Below, piece after piece: positions 8,647 through 18,734 of a stretch of 64,000 nt of DNA. The notes below the pieces were generated by a model. The model made no database searches, had not been told where the DNA came from, and was given only the letters and a program-made list of their open reading frames with translations. Position 1 is the stretch's first letter. The number at the start of each line of letters is the position of its first letter. Source of the stretch: Sphingopyxis flava (GTDB lineage: Bacteria > Pseudomonadota > Alphaproteobacteria > Sphingomonadales > Sphingomonadaceae); NCBI RefSeq assembly GCF_900168005.1, contig NZ_FUYP01000003.1, positions 124,001 to 188,000 on the forward strand, read 5' to 3'. Position numbers and translations under genes: made by a program.

Positions 8647-9498
8647 TCAGTCCGCAAGCGACAGCAGATGGCGTGCCTGCTTGAGATGCGGGGCATCGAC
8701 CATCTTGCCGTCCACCTGCAACACGCCGGCGCCCGGGTTGGACGCAAAGGCCTCGACGATGGCCTGCGCGCGCGCGACCTCGTCCGCGGACGGAGTGAAG
8801 GCGTCATTGATCGGCGCGACCTGCGAGGGGTGGATCGCCATCATGCCATTAAAGCCGTCGCGCCGTGCCCGTGCGGCATAGGCGGCAAGACCTGTCTCGT
8901 CCTTGATGGCCGGGAAAACCGTATCGATCGCGGCGACGCCCGCTGCATGGGCTGCGAACAATGTCAGTGCACGCGCGACCTGATAGGGCTCGGTATAGCG
9001 GCCGTCGGACTCGCGGCTCGTTGCAGCACCGATCGCGGCGGGAAGATCCTCTGCGCCCCAGGTGAGCCCGACAAGCCGCTCCTGGACCTCGCGGTAGCTG
9101 CCGAGCGTGAAGATCGCCGATGGCGTCTCGGTGGCGATTGGCAGAATGGCCGGTAACGACGCATCGGGGGCGGATTCGCTCCGCAATATGGTATCGAGCT
9201 GTGCGATGCTCGGCGCGCCTTCGGCCTTCGGTAGCATGATCGCATCGGGCCGGGCGCCGATGACGGCCGCGACATCAGCGGCGGTCATATGACCCTCGAG
9301 CGGGTTGACGCGCACGAGCGTCACGACTTCGCGCGGGCCCGCGAGATAATCCGCAATTTCGCGGCGCGCCGCCTCCTTGTTCGCGGGCGAAACCGAATCC
9401 TCAAGATCAAGGATGATCGCGTCGGCCCCCGACGCCGCGGCCTTCGCAAAGCGTTCGGGCCGGTCGCCCGGGACGAAGAGAAGCGAACGAAGACGCAT
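8647..9498 (-). CDS. HpcH/HpaI (CitE-like) CoA ester lyase
   Basis: A 283-aa TIM-barrel lyase of the malyl-CoA/citramalyl-CoA type (PF03328). It starts [31 protein letters not shown] carries metal-binding Asp/Glu residues, LVRVNP the substrate Arg, and TWGAEDLPAAIG the second metal ligand. The family cleaves beta-hydroxy or citramalyl-type CoA esters using Mg2+. The ATG at 9498 overlaps the MaoC stop by one base (TGATG), which is why it was chosen over the longer frame to 9543. As the last gene of the mccB-mccA operon, it may act in breakdown of a branched-chain CoA ester; the exact substrate is not known. Confidence 0.9.
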   Translation of the reverse strand: MRLRSLLFVPGDRPERFAKAAASGADAIILDLEDSVSPANKEAARREIADYLAGPREVVTLVRVNPLEGHMTAADVAAVIGARPDAIMLPKAEGAPSIAQLDTILRSESAPDASLPAILPIATETPSAIFTLGSYREVQERLVGLTWGAEDLPAAIGAATSRESDGRYTEPYQVARALTLFAAHAAGVAAIDTVFPAIKDETGLAAYAARARRDGFNGMMAIHPSQVAPINDAFTPSADEVARAQAIVEAFASNPGAGVLQVDGKMVDAPHLKQARHLLSLAD

Positions 9499-9950
9499 CA
9501 GACGTCCCTTTTCTTGATCAGCGCCGATCGTTCGCACTGGCAAACGACCTCATCGCGCTGGTTGATGCAGCGGTGGTGGAAGGTCACGATACCCGCATTG
9601 GGCCGCGATTTCGATTCCTTGAGACCGACGACTTCGCTCGTGGCGCGCAGCGTGTCGCCGATGAACACCGGCTTCGGCATGACCAGCTTGTCATAGCCAA
9701 GGTTGGCAACGAGCGTGCCGAGCGTGGTGTCGCCGACCGACAGCCCCACCATCAAGGAGAAGGTGAAGGTGCCGTTGACGAGTATCTGCCCGAATTCGGA
9801 CGCTTTCGCCGCCTCAATGTCGAGGTGCAGCGGCTGCGGATTGTGCGTCATCACCGTGAAAAGCAGATTGTCGGTCTCGGTGACCGTGCGGCGGATGTCG
9901 TGCGTCAGCGTGTCGCCGAGGGTCCACTCTTCGAAATATTTGCCGGCCAT
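9498..9950 (-). CDS. MaoC family dehydratase (single hotdog)
   Basis: A 150-aa hotdog-fold (R)-specific enoyl-CoA hydratase-type protein. [23 protein letters not shown] leads into [14 protein letters not shown], the place of the Asp/His catalytic pair, and [13 protein letters not shown] forms the central helix region. It hydrates or dehydrates an acyl-CoA. It overlaps mccA by 1 bp on one side and the CitE-like lyase by 1 bp on the other, so translation is coupled. Its position suggests it may hydrate the unsaturated product of the carboxylase reaction; this is inference. Confidence 0.88.
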   Translation of the reverse strand: MAGKYFEEWTLGDTLTHDIRRTVTETDNLLFTVMTHNPQPLHLDIEAAKASEFGQILVNGTFTFSLMVGLSVGDTTLGTLVANLGYDKLVMPKPVFIGDTLRATSEVVGLKESKSRPNAGIVTFHHRCINQRDEVVCQCERSALIKKRDV

Positions 9951-11791
9951 TATGCCTTTTCCTTCTCGATCTTCACCAAGAGTGCCTCGACCTCGACCTG
10001 CGCGCCAGCGACGGCATTGAGTTCGGCAACGATCCCGTCGAATGGCGCGATGAGGCTATGCTCCATCTTCATGGCTTCAAGCGTAAGCAATTTCTGTCCC
10101 TTGCTCACCGTCTCGCCCGCTGCGACATCTACCGCGATGATCTTGCCCGGCATCGGCGACAGGATCGTCCCGTCGCTCGCGGTGCCGCCTGCACCGCCAG
10201 CCGCACGCCAGGGCGTGAGCTGCCAGACTGCGCCGCGCTCGGCGATCAGCATCGCGGGCGCAGGCTTTTCGGCTCCCGGGCCATGAAGCCTCACATCGAC
10301 ACGCTTGCCATCGAGCAGGAACGGGGCGCTGCGCACCTCGGATGCATTAAGACGAAAGCCAGCGTGCTCGGAGCGCGGTACCATCGCCGTTGCAGCATTG
10401 GTGAGCGCCTGCTCGGACGGCATCGGCTCCGCGGTCAGGCTGTCGCCGTCGCGGCCGATCAGGCCGGTGTCAACCGCGCCCGCCACAAAGTCCGGGTGAT
10501 CGAGCGCGGCGATGAGAAAGGCCGAATTGGTCTTCACCGGCCAGATCGCGCTGTCCTCGAGCATCTCTTGCAGAAGCTCGCGTGCCTCCTCGCGATCTTC
10601 GCCATGGGCGATGAGTTTCGCGATCATTGGATCGTAAAAGGGTGAGACCTCGGCCCCTTCATAGACGCCGGTGTCGACACGGCCGAGATGTTCGGGAAGC
10701 TGGAACAGTTCAAGCATCCCGATCGAAGGCAGGAAACCCCTGGCGGGGTCTTCGGCATAAAGCCGCGCTTCCAGGGCCCATCCGTTGATCGCAAGCTCCT
10801 CCTGCGTCAGCGGGATCGGCTCGCCGCTTGCGACGCGAAGCTGCCATTCGACGAGGTCGACGCCGGTGATTTCTTCGGTCACCGGATGTTCGACCTGCAG
10901 GCGGGTGTTCATCTCCATGAACCAGATGCGATCGGCGCGCAGCCCCTCGCTCGCGTCGGCAATAAATTCAATGGTGCCCGCCCCGACATAGTCGACGGCC
11001 TTGGCCGCCCGAACGGCGGCGGCGCAAAGCTCGGCGCGCGTCGCCTCGTTCATGCCGGGGGCAGGGGCTTCTTCGATGACTTTCTGGTGTCGCCGCTGGA
11101 GCGAGCAGTCGCGCTCGAACAGATGGACAACATTGCCGTGGGTATCGCCGAAGACCTGAACCTCGATATGACGCGGGGTCAGAATATATTTCTCGATGAG
11201 GACATGATCATTGCCGAATGATGCCGCGGCCTCGCGCTGGCATGAGGCGAGAGCATCGGCGAAATCTGCCGCCGCATCGACTTTGCGCATTCCCTTGCCG
11301 CCGCCGCCCGCAACGGCCTTGATGAGGACGGGATAGCCAATTTTTGCCGCCTGCTCGGCGAGAAACGCCGGATCCTGATTCTCGCCCATATAGCCTGGTG
11401 TCACTGGCACCCCGGCGTCGGCCATCAGCTTCTTCGCCGCGTCTTTGAGCCCCATTGCAGTGATCGAGGAAGCTTTGGGACCGACCCAGACGAGGCCGGA
11501 GTCGATAACGGCCTGGGCGAACTCGGCGTTCTCGGAGAGAAATCCGTAGCCGGGATGGATGGCCTCTGCCCCCGAGCGCTTCGCCGCGGCAATGATCTTC
11601 TCGCCCACGAGATAGGATTCGCGCGCCGGCGACGGCCCGATATGCACAGCCTCGTCGGCTTCGCGCACATGCATCGCCTGCGCATCGGCATCCGAATAGA
11701 CCGCTATGGTCCTGATACCCATGGCCCTTGCGGTGCGGATGATACGGCAGGCAATTTCGCCGCGATTGGCGATGAGAAGGGAGGTGATCAT
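9950..11791 (-). CDS. Acyl-CoA carboxylase alpha subunit, probably 3-methylcrotonyl-CoA carboxylase
   Basis: A biotin-dependent carboxylase of 613 aa. It has a biotin carboxylase N-domain ([17 protein letters not shown]), an ATP-grasp with glycine-rich [11 protein letters not shown] and [13 protein letters not shown], and a C-terminal biotinyl domain with EAMKMEH (biotin on Lys575). Neighbouring mccB and an isovaleryl-CoA dehydrogenase at 17.5 kb make 3-methylcrotonyl-CoA the likely substrate (leucine breakdown). Propionyl-CoA or geranyl-CoA carboxylases share the architecture and cannot be excluded. Start ATG overlaps the preceding stop as ATGA. Confidence 0.92.
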   Translation of the reverse strand: MITSLLIANRGEIACRIIRTARAMGIRTIAVYSDADAQAMHVREADEAVHIGPSPARESYLVGEKIIAAAKRSGAEAIHPGYGFLSENAEFAQAVIDSGLVWVGPKASSITAMGLKDAAKKLMADAGVPVTPGYMGENQDPAFLAEQAAKIGYPVLIKAVAGGGGKGMRKVDAAADFADALASCQREAAASFGNDHVLIEKYILTPRHIEVQVFGDTHGNVVHLFERDCSLQRRHQKVIEEAPAPGMNEATRAELCAAAVRAAKAVDYVGAGTIEFIADASEGLRADRIWFMEMNTRLQVEHPVTEEITGVDLVEWQLRVASGEPIPLTQEELAINGWALEARLYAEDPARGFLPSIGMLELFQLPEHLGRVDTGVYEGAEVSPFYDPMIAKLIAHGEDREEARELLQEMLEDSAIWPVKTNSAFLIAALDHPDFVAGAVDTGLIGRDGDSLTAEPMPSEQALTNAATAMVPRSEHAGFRLNASEVRSAPFLLDGKRVDVRLHGPGAEKPAPAMLIAERGAVWQLTPWRAAGGAGGTASDGTILSPMPGKIIAVDVAAGETVSKGQKLLTLEAMKMEHSLIAPFDGIVAELNAVAGAQVEVEALLVKIEKEKA

Positions 11792-12093
11792 TTGGCTTCG
11801 CTAACCTCGAAGTGCAGAACATGCGGCTCCTTCTCGATCAGGAAGTCCGCGTCGAATTCATAATATTTTGCGGCGTCGACCGGCGTTCCGGCGAAGGCCT
11901 CGATGGCCGCAAGATCATCCCAGAAGGTCAGCATTTCGAAATGCACCATCCCCTCGGATTCGCGGTGGAGGCACCATGCGCCGCGATTGCCGGGCACCGA
12001 CCTGTAATCGGGAATGGCGACGTCGAGCATCAGCTGCCGGTAGGCCTCGGCCTTTGGCCGTGGGACAATGCCATGCCAGCGCCGCGCGATCAT
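11788..12093 (-). CDS. ABM-like dimeric alpha-beta barrel protein
   Basis: A 101-aa protein starting MIARRWHGIVPRPKAEAYRQLML. It has the look of the antibiotic-biosynthesis-monooxygenase/NIPSNAP-like ferredoxin fold (ARRWHG at the start, MVHFEMLTFWDDLAAIEAFAG in the second half). Such proteins are small monooxygenases, heme-binding or CoA-pathway accessory proteins. No catalytic residue can be assigned. The ATG at 12093 overlaps the NTF2-like stop as ATGA; upstream ATG at 12105 is possible. It overlaps mccA by 4 bp, so it belongs to that operon. Confidence 0.75.
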   Translation of the reverse strand: MIARRWHGIVPRPKAEAYRQLMLDVAIPDYRSVPGNRGAWCLHRESEGMVHFEMLTFWDDLAAIEAFAGTPVDAAKYYEFDADFLIEKEPHVLHFEVSEAK

Positions 12094-12566
12094 GGCTTGG
12101 GGCATCCTGTTCTGCGCTGAGTCCAGGTGATGTTGAGGACGCGCCAGGTCCCATCCTGCTTCAGGAGGTCGACATGATTGATTCCGCAATGCGACAGTTT
12201 GCCGTCGAGTGTGAAAATATAGGGCGACCAGACCATCGCGATGGGCCCATCGACATGAACATGCGGGTCGACGAGCTTTTCCACCGGAGCGCCCGGAATA
12301 TCGGGCAGCCGCTGCGCGAATTCGCTCCAGCTACTGAAATGGAATTTTTCCGTGCCGTCGTCGCCGATCGAGGCTGCCGTGGGCCGGCCCTCAGGCACGG
12401 TAAGCGCCGCGATGGCAGCGGGGTTCTTCGCTGCGAGCGCTTCGAACATCTGCTCAAGGATGGCAAGCACCGCCCGGGATTCATCGTCTGATCCGTGCAT
12501 CGCATGCTGCGCAAGGGCAGGGGTAGCGGCGCAAAGCGCAAGCGCGGCAGCTGCCTTTCGATACAT
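12090..12566 (-). CDS. Exported NTF2-like/SnoaL-like protein
   Basis: A 158-aa protein with a clear Sec signal peptide (MYRKAAAALALCAATPALAQ, cleavage after ALAQ or ALA). The mature part resembles the NTF2/DUF4440 cone fold: a helix with MFEALAAKNPAAIAAL, then strands ending in VHVDGPIAMVWSPYIF and WRVLNITWTQRR. It is probably periplasmic. No enzymatic residue can be named. It lies between mccB (12-bp gap) and the ABM-like gene (ATGA overlap). An exported protein inside a cytoplasmic catabolic operon is unusual. Start was chosen at the signal peptide Met; the frame is open to 12581. Confidence 0.75.
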   Translation of the reverse strand: MYRKAAAALALCAATPALAQHAMHGSDDESRAVLAILEQMFEALAAKNPAAIAALTVPEGRPTAASIGDDGTEKFHFSSWSEFAQRLPDIPGAPVEKLVDPHVHVDGPIAMVWSPYIFTLDGKLSHCGINHVDLLKQDGTWRVLNITWTQRRTGCPKP

Positions 12567-12577
12567 TGTTTCTCTCC

Positions 12578-14176
12578 TCACATCCGGAACACCCCAAAGC
12601 CGCGGTCCGAAAGCGGGGCATTCAGCGTCGCCGCAAATGCAAGCCCCAGGACATCGCGTGTTTGGGCCGGGTCGATGATGCCGTCGTCCCAGAGCCTCGC
12701 GGTGGCATGATAGGGATTGCCTTCATCTTCATATGTCTGGCGGATCGGCGCCTTGAAGGCTTCGGCCTCTTCCGCCGTCCATGTGTCGGCGTCGCGGTGG
12801 ACGGTCGCCAGCACCGACGCGGCCTGCTCGCCGCCCATCACGCTGATCCGTGCATTGGGCCAGGTGAAGAGAAAGCGAGGGCTATAGGCGCGCCCGCACA
12901 TGCCGTAATTGCCTGCCCCAAAGCTGCCGCCGATGAGCACCGTGATCTTTGGTACCGTCGCAGTCGCGACGGCGGTCACCAGTTTTGCACCATGTTTGGC
13001 AATGCCCTCGGACTCATATTTTCCGCCCACCATGAAGCCGCTGATATTCTGGAGGAAGAGGAGGGGGATGCGGCGGTGCTGCGCCAGTTCGATGAAATGC
13101 GCGCCCTTGACCGCGCTTTCGCTGAACAGCACGCCGTTGTTTGCGAGGATCGCGACCGGAATTCCCCAGATGTGCGCAAAGCCGCAGACGAGCGATGCGC
13201 CATAATTCGCCTTGAACTCGTGAAACTCGCTGCCGTCGACGATGCGGGCGATGACTTCGTGCACATCATAGGGCGCGCGGACGTCCTGCGGGATGATGCC
13301 GTACAGCTCTTCGGAATCATATTTCGGCGGCCGCGGATCCTTCATCTCGACCCTGAAACCTTCGTCGGCGCCGAGATGACTGACGATATCGCGGACGATC
13401 GTCAGCGCATGCTCGTCATTCTCGGCGAGATGATCGACGACGCCCGATTTTTTCGCGTGGAGATCGCCGCCGCCGAGCTCCTCGGCGCTGATTTCCTCGC
13501 CTGTGGCTGCCTTGACGAGCGGCGGACCGGCAAGGAAGATTGTGCCCTGATTGCGCACGATGACGGTCTCGTCGCTCATCGCGGGCACATAGGCGCCGCC
13601 CGCGGTACAGCTTCCCATCACGCAGGCGATCTGGGGAATGCGCTTGGCACTCATATTCGCCTGATTGAAGAAGATGCGCCCGAAATGGTCGCGGTCGGGA
13701 AAGACCTCGGCCTGATGCGGAAGATTTGCGCCGCCTGAATCGACGAGATAGATGCACGGCAGACGGTTTGCCTCGGCGATCTCCTGCGCGCGAAGATGCT
13801 TCTTCACGGTCATCGGGTAGTAAGTGCCGCCCTTCACCGTTGCATCGTTGCACACGATCATGCACTGGCGGCCTGAAACGCGCCCGATGCCGCAGATGAG
13901 GCCTGCACCTGGCACTTCGCCCTCATAGAGGTCGCACGCGGCAAGCTGGCCGATTTCGAGAAATGGCGAGCCGGGATCGAGCAGCCGTTCCACGCGTTCG
14001 CGGGGGAGCAGCTTGCCGCGGCTCGTGTGGCGCTCGCGCGACTTCTCATTGCCGCCTAGCGATGCTTGCGCCACGCGCGACCAAAGCTCGTCCCTCAGCG
14101 CGCGATTATGTGCGGCATTGGCACGAAAGGTCTCGCTATCGATCTGGACCATGCTTTGCAGGACCGGTGCGCTCAC
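12578..14176 (-). CDS. Carboxyl transferase, methylcrotonyl-CoA carboxylase beta subunit
   Basis: The carboxyltransferase partner of mccA; it moves CO2 from biotin to the acyl-CoA. It is 532 aa with the paired crotonase-like domains of PF01039. Signatures include [25 protein letters not shown], the acyl-CoA pocket [23 protein letters not shown], and the second domain with [21 protein letters not shown]. The start is a GTG at 14176, with AGGAG nine bases upstream, giving the normal family N-terminus [15 protein letters not shown]. The longer frame to 14269 is not needed. First gene of the six-gene minus-strand operon. Confidence 0.92.
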   Translation of the reverse strand: MSAPVLQSMVQIDSETFRANAAHNRALRDELWSRVAQASLGGNEKSRERHTSRGKLLPRERVERLLDPGSPFLEIGQLAACDLYEGEVPGAGLICGIGRVSGRQCMIVCNDATVKGGTYYPMTVKKHLRAQEIAEANRLPCIYLVDSGGANLPHQAEVFPDRDHFGRIFFNQANMSAKRIPQIACVMGSCTAGGAYVPAMSDETVIVRNQGTIFLAGPPLVKAATGEEISAEELGGGDLHAKKSGVVDHLAENDEHALTIVRDIVSHLGADEGFRVEMKDPRPPKYDSEELYGIIPQDVRAPYDVHEVIARIVDGSEFHEFKANYGASLVCGFAHIWGIPVAILANNGVLFSESAVKGAHFIELAQHRRIPLLFLQNISGFMVGGKYESEGIAKHGAKLVTAVATATVPKITVLIGGSFGAGNYGMCGRAYSPRFLFTWPNARISVMGGEQAASVLATVHRDADTWTAEEAEAFKAPIRQTYEDEGNPYHATARLWDDGIIDPAQTRDVLGLAFAATLNAPLSDRGFGVFRM

Positions 14177-14324
14177 GTTCTTCTCTCTCCTGTCGCGGGC
14201 CGCTTGGGTAATCCGGCGCTTGTCGATTGAGAAGCGCCGCAGGCCGAAATTGGTTGGCATTGAAACCAAATCATCACAGGCCTATCCCCCTTGCATATTT
14301 CCCAAAGCTTGAGGTTATCAGCCC

Positions 14325-16412
14325 ATGAAAAAGACCGTTTTCACTCTTTTGCTGTCCACGGCCGTGATCGTTGCGGGTCCTGTTGCCTGCACGAGCGGCA
14401 AGGATGATAGCTCGGCCGCCTTCTCCGTCGGTACCGAGCTCGGGATCGACAAGGCCGCGATGGACACCAGCGTGAAGCCGGGTGACGATTTCTATGCCTA
14501 TGCGAATGGAAACTGGCAGAAAATAACCGAAATTCCCGCCGACCGTTCCTCGACCGGCGCCTTCTACGCCGCCTTCGTCGAGACGGAGAAGCGCAACCGC
14601 GAACTGGTCGACGCGATCGTCAAGGGTACGCCCAAGGAAGGCAGCGACGAAGCGCGCATCGCCAATTTCTACAAGGCCTATATGAACACACAGGGCATCG
14701 ACGCCGCGGGCATGAAGCCGGTCGAAGCCGATCTCGCGCGCTTCGCCGCGATCAGCGACAAGGAAGAGCTGTCGAAAGTGCTCGGCGAGCAGATCCGCGC
14801 CGACGTTGACCCGCTCAATGCGACCGACTTCAATACCGAAAATCTTTTCGGCATCTTCGTCACCCAAGGCCTCGCGACCCCCGGCGAGGTGCTGCCCTAT
14901 ATGCTGCAAGGGGGGCTCGGTATGCCCGAGCGGGAATATTATCTCTCCTCCGACGCCAAGATGGCGACGCTGCGCACGGCCTATCAGGCCTATGTTGCCA
15001 AGCTTCTGACCGCTGCTGGCATTGCCGACGCTGACGCGAAGGCAAAGCGCATCTTCGATCTTGAGATGAAGATCGCCAAGGCGCATGCGACGCGCGAGGA
15101 GAGCGAGGATTTCACCAGGTCGGCGACCGTCTGGAACAAGGAGGAATTCGCCAAGAAGGCGCCAGGCATCGACTGGCCGGCCTTCTTTGCGGCGGCGAAG
15201 CTCGACGGCGCGACAAAGTTTGCCGCCTATCATCCAGGCGCCATCACCGGCCTGTCGGCGCTCGTGGCCTCGCAGCCGCTCGACGCCTGGAAGGACTGGC
15301 TGACGTTCCACCAGATCAACAGCCATGCCGATGTGCTGCCGAGCGCGATCGATCAGGCGCATTTTGCCTTCTATGGCACGACCCTGTCGGGGACGCCCCA
15401 GCAGCGCAGCCGCGACAAGCGAGCCCTCGCGGCGCTCGACACCTATCTCGGCGACGCGGTTGGCCGCGCCTATGCGGAAAAATATTTCCCCGCCTCGGCC
15501 AAGGCCGAGGTCCGCGACATGGTCGAAGGCATCAAGGCTGCCTTTGCAAAGCGGGTTGAGGCGATTGACTGGATGGCCCCCGAAACCAAGAAGGAGGCGC
15601 TGAAGAAAGTCGAAACAATCGCGGTAGGCGTTGGCTATCCCGATAGCTGGCGCGACTATGGCAGCTATTCGGTCAGCGCGGACAATGCCTATGCAAACGC
15701 GGTCGCGGGTGAGAAGGCGGAATATGCGCATCAACTCGCCAAGATCGGCAAGCCGATGGACAAGGGCGAATGGTGGATGGTCCCGCAGACGGTCAACGCG
15801 GTCAACCTGCCGGTTCAGAACGCGCTGAACTTCCCTGCCGCGATCCTCCAGCCGCCCTTCTTCAACCCGCAGGCGGACCCGGCCTATAATTATGGCGCGA
15901 TCGGCGCGGTCATTGGCCACGAGATCAGCCACAGCTTCGACAATAATGGCGCGGCCTTCGATTCGACCGGCGCGCTGCGCAACTGGTGGACCGCCGCCGA
16001 TCTCAAGAAGTTCGAGGAAGCGGGCGCCGCGCTTGCAGCGCAGTATGACGCGTACAGGCCGTTTCCCGACCTTGCGGTCAACGGCAAGCTGACGCTCGGC
16101 GAGAATATCGCTGATGTGGCAGGACTTCAGGCCGCCTATGACGCCTACCGGGCGTCGCTGAAAGGCAAGGAGGCGCCGGTGATCGACGGCTTTACGGGCG
16201 ACCAGCGTTTCTTCATTGCCTATGCGCAGACCTGGGCGACCAAGATGCGCGACGAGGCGCTTCGCGCGCGGATTGCGACCGACGGACACGCACCCGGCAT
16301 GTACCGCGCGCTGACGGTGCGCAACATCGATGCGTGGTACAAGGCTTTCGACGTCAAGGAAGGTGACAAGCTCTACCTCGCGCCCGACAAGCGCGTGCGC
16401 GTGTGGGGATAA
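14325..16412 (+). CDS. M13 family metallopeptidase (PepO/neprilysin-like)
   Basis: A 695-aa exported zinc peptidase. The N-terminal signal sequence ends in VAGPVACTSG and may be a weak lipobox at Cys24. The active site HEISHSFDNNGAAFD gives the HExxH zinc ligands, and ENIADVAGL gives the downstream Glu/Asp, matching the M13 pattern. The C-terminus is RVRVWG, close to the RCRVW end of neprilysins. It probably degrades small peptides in the periplasm. It is a single plus-strand gene inserted between two minus-strand leucine catabolism blocks and divergent from mccB. Confidence 0.93.
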   Translation: MKKTVFTLLLSTAVIVAGPVACTSGKDDSSAAFSVGTELGIDKAAMDTSVKPGDDFYAYANGNWQKITEIPADRSSTGAFYAAFVETEKRNRELVDAIVKGTPKEGSDEARIANFYKAYMNTQGIDAAGMKPVEADLARFAAISDKEELSKVLGEQIRADVDPLNATDFNTENLFGIFVTQGLATPGEVLPYMLQGGLGMPEREYYLSSDAKMATLRTAYQAYVAKLLTAAGIADADAKAKRIFDLEMKIAKAHATREESEDFTRSATVWNKEEFAKKAPGIDWPAFFAAAKLDGATKFAAYHPGAITGLSALVASQPLDAWKDWLTFHQINSHADVLPSAIDQAHFAFYGTTLSGTPQQRSRDKRALAALDTYLGDAVGRAYAEKYFPASAKAEVRDMVEGIKAAFAKRVEAIDWMAPETKKEALKKVETIAVGVGYPDSWRDYGSYSVSADNAYANAVAGEKAEYAHQLAKIGKPMDKGEWWMVPQTVNAVNLPVQNALNFPAAILQPPFFNPQADPAYNYGAIGAVIGHEISHSFDNNGAAFDSTGALRNWWTAADLKKFEEAGAALAAQYDAYRPFPDLAVNGKLTLGENIADVAGLQAAYDAYRASLKGKEAPVIDGFTGDQRFFIAYAQTWATKMRDEALRARIATDGHAPGMYRALTVRNIDAWYKAFDVKEGDKLYLAPDKRVRVWG

Positions 16413-16433
16413 TGGCGGGCAGGGGCGGGGCAC

Positions 16434-16721
16434 TCAGTCGGTCCCGCCCTTGCTGCCCGGCTCACCCGGCTTTTCCTTCAGGATCAGATAGCGATAGACG
16501 CCGACGCAGTTGATGCCGAGAAGGGCAATATTCTGCCACCCGATGCCCTCGCTGTCGGATTGCAGAAAGCCCCAGGCGATCAGGGCGAGACTGCTCGTCA
16601 CGAAGATGACGAAGGCCCAGCCTGTCCAGCGCCGCCCGAGATTGAGCGAGACGAGGAGCGCGGCGAGCGTTGCCGCTCCGGCGCCATAATATTGCAGTGC
16701 GTCGAGCAGCCTGTCGCTCAT
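16434..16721 (-). CDS. Small two- or three-TM membrane protein
   Basis: A 95-aa hydrophobic protein: TM segments near residues 10-25, 33-51 and 61-78, then a charged tail (KEKPGEPGSKGGTD). Its ATG overlaps the stop of the VOC gene (ATGA), which fixes the start and places it last in the ivd operon. The WTGWAFVIF...WGFLQSDSEGIGWQN stretch resembles short PnuC-like or DUF proteins, but I cannot assign a family. It converges on the M13 peptidase with only 21 bp between. Confidence 0.75.
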   Translation of the reverse strand: MSDRLLDALQYYGAGAATLAALLVSLNLGRRWTGWAFVIFVTSSLALIAWGFLQSDSEGIGWQNIALLGINCVGVYRYLILKEKPGEPGSKGGTD

Positions 16722-17131
16722 TTCCCGGTCTTCCCGAAAACGAACTCGAGCTTCAATCCGTCGGGATCGGCGAAGAAGAGCGCATAATAGGTCGGGCCGT
16801 AACGCGGATAATCGGCGGGCGCGTCGAATTTTGTCGCTCCGATGTCGCGCAGGAGTTTGTGGAGCGCATCGACGTCCTCGCGGCTGTCCGCGGCCCATGC
16901 AAGGTGATGGAGACCGGGAGAGTAGCGATCATGCACGCGGGCCGCACCCTCGCCGCGCGCTTCGATGATCCCGAGCGAATGGAACGGTTCCCCCGCGCGA
17001 TCCCAATCGCTGCCATGGTCATGGTCGGCAACGCGGCGATAGCCGAGGAAGCCGAGAACCGCGTCGTAGAAGAGACGGAAGCGATGCTTGTCGGTGACCG
17101 TGAGGTCGATATGGTGGAGAAATCCGCGCAT
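16718..17131 (-). CDS. VOC family (glyoxalase/dioxygenase-like) protein
   Basis: A 137-aa vicinal-oxygen-chelate protein starting MRGFLHHIDLTVTD. HHIDLTV carries the first metal ligand, HHLAWAA the second, and FADPDGLKLEFVFG the terminal Glu motif. The full set of ligands suggests a metal enzyme of the glyoxalase/lactoylglutathione-lyase-like class; the substrate is not evident. It begins 2 bp after the stop of the preceding membrane gene and is coupled to the next gene by an ATGA overlap, so it is co-transcribed with ivd. Confidence 0.85.
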   Translation of the reverse strand: MRGFLHHIDLTVTDKHRFRLFYDAVLGFLGYRRVADHDHGSDWDRAGEPFHSLGIIEARGEGAARVHDRYSPGLHHLAWAADSREDVDALHKLLRDIGATKFDAPADYPRYGPTYYALFFADPDGLKLEFVFGKTGK

Positions 17132-17133
17132 GG

Positions 17134-17484
17134 TCAAGCGAACGCGCCGATCAAGGCAAGGATGCCGGCGCCGCTGAGCGCTGGCCAGGCAATGTGACGG
17201 CCTTGTGTGTAAACGGCATTGAACAGGCCGGTCGCAAGCCAAGCTGCGCCGATCGCTGCATTCAGCCTGGCGGGCACGCCTGGCCAGGCCACCGCCATCG
17301 CGGAAATCAGCATCAGCACCGAGGTTGCATGCCAGGCAAAGCGGACGATCCGCCGCGATAGCGGATCGGCGAGCGGCCCGGCTCTGCTCTGCAGCAGGGG
17401 CAGGATCAGCCTGCGGTAACCGAGAAGCGAATGAAGGAGGGCGGCCGCGACCATGAGGGCTGCTGACAGCCAGAGCCAGATCAC
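17134..17484 (-). CDS. Four-TM membrane protein, function unknown
   Basis: A 116-aa protein with about four hydrophobic helices ([61 protein letters not shown]). The start is GTG at 17484, overlapping the ivd TGA as GTGA, which supports translational coupling. No family is recognised. Membership in the ivd transcript suggests a membrane role near acyl-CoA or branched-chain metabolism, but there is no direct evidence for that. Confidence 0.75.
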   Translation of the reverse strand: MIWLWLSAALMVAAALLHSLLGYRRLILPLLQSRAGPLADPLSRRIVRFAWHATSVLMLISAMAVAWPGVPARLNAAIGAAWLATGLFNAVYTQGRHIAWPALSGAGILALIGAFA

Positions 17485-18650
17485 GCGCCGGCGCCGATGA
17501 GTTCGCGGCCGATCAGCATGCGGCGGATCTCGTTCGTCCCTGCACCGATGTCGAGAAGCTTCGCGTCGCGCCAGTAGCGCTCCACCGGCCAGTCTTTCGT
17601 ATAGCCCGCGCCGCCCAGCGCCTGGATCGCCTCGCCTGCGACCTTCACCGCATTTTCGCTCGCGAGCAGGATCGCGCCTGCTGCGTCGAAGCGTGTCGTC
17701 TGTCCGGCATCGCAGGCTTTCGCAACATTGTAGACATAGGATCGCGCCGACTGGAGCGCGACGTACATGTCGGCTATTTTTGCCTGCATCAGCTGAAACG
17801 AGCCGATCGGCTTGCCGAACTGCTTGCGCTCGCGGACATAGGGAATGACCGTGTCGAGGCAGGCCTGCATGATGCCGAGCTGGAGCCCGGCGAGGACGAC
17901 GCGCTCATAATCGAGCCCCGACATCAGAACGCCGACGCCGCCATTTTCAGGGCCCATGACCTGCTCCTCGCTGACCTTGCAGTCGGTGAAGACGAGTTCG
18001 GCAGTAGGTGAGCCGCGCATGCCGACCTTGTCGATCTTCTGCCCGATGGCAAAGCCCGGCATGCCCTTTTCGATCAGGAAGGCCGTGATGCCGCGCGATC
18101 CCGCGTCGGGCGACGTCTTGGCATAGACAACCAGCGTGTCGGCATGGGTCGCGTTGGTGATCCAGAATTTCGTACCGTTAAGCACATAGCCGCCCGCAAC
18201 CTTCTCGGCCTTCAGCTTCATCGAAACAACGTCGCTGCCCGCGCCAGCTTCGGACATGGCAAGGCTGCCGACATGCTCGCCCGAGATCAGCTTTGGCAGA
18301 TATTTTGCTTTCTGGGCGTCGTTGCCCCAGCGGCGGATCTGATTGACGCAAAGGTTCGAGTGCGCGCCATAGCTGAGGCCGATCGCCCCCGAGGCACGCG
18401 ACACTTCCTCGACCGCGATCACATGCTCCAGATAGCCAAGCCCGAGCCCGCCCCATTCCTCTTCCACCGTGATGCCATGGAGCCCGAGCTCGCCCATCGC
18501 GGTCCAAAGCTCATCGCGCGGAAACCAGTCGTCGCGGTCGGCCCTGTCGGCAAGCGGCGCGATCCTCTCATTGGCGAAGCGGGCTGTGGTATCGCGGATC
18601 ATGTCGGCAGTTTCGCCAAGGGCAAAGTCGAAGTCGGGGGTGGCGCGCAT
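17481..18650 (-). CDS. Isovaleryl-CoA dehydrogenase
   Basis: An FAD acyl-CoA dehydrogenase of 389 aa that oxidises isovaleryl-CoA to 3-methylcrotonyl-CoA in leucine breakdown. [18 protein letters not shown] and [10 protein letters not shown] are flavin/substrate segments. The catalytic base of the isovaleryl type sits in the segment [10 protein letters not shown] near residue 245, and this Glu is present. [26 protein letters not shown] completes the fold. The frame is open to 18740, but the ATG at 18650 gives the family N-terminus, with AAGGT upstream. The partner carboxylase is encoded at 9.9-14.2 kb. It is divergent from a LysR gene. Confidence 0.9.
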   Translation of the reverse strand: MRATPDFDFALGETADMIRDTTARFANERIAPLADRADRDDWFPRDELWTAMGELGLHGITVEEEWGGLGLGYLEHVIAVEEVSRASGAIGLSYGAHSNLCVNQIRRWGNDAQKAKYLPKLISGEHVGSLAMSEAGAGSDVVSMKLKAEKVAGGYVLNGTKFWITNATHADTLVVYAKTSPDAGSRGITAFLIEKGMPGFAIGQKIDKVGMRGSPTAELVFTDCKVSEEQVMGPENGGVGVLMSGLDYERVVLAGLQLGIMQACLDTVIPYVRERKQFGKPIGSFQLMQAKIADMYVALQSARSYVYNVAKACDAGQTTRFDAAGAILLASENAVKVAGEAIQALGGAGYTKDWPVERYWRDAKLLDIGAGTNEIRRMLIGRELIGAGA

Positions 18651-18734
18651 GGGGGTACCTTCGCTCAAAGGCGGTTGAGGTCCATGATTGTGCCTCAAAA
18701 GCTCAGCATATGGAAATTGAAAGTCGCCTCGGTA

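Noticed and set aside
12161-12541. Alternative minus frame within the NTF2-like gene
   Set aside because: Lacks the signal peptide and fold features; the other frame is clearly the gene.
14274-16433. 719-aa minus-strand frame opposite the M13 peptidase
   Set aside because: Arg/Gly-rich, no domain, fully overlaps a clear enzyme; antisense shadow.
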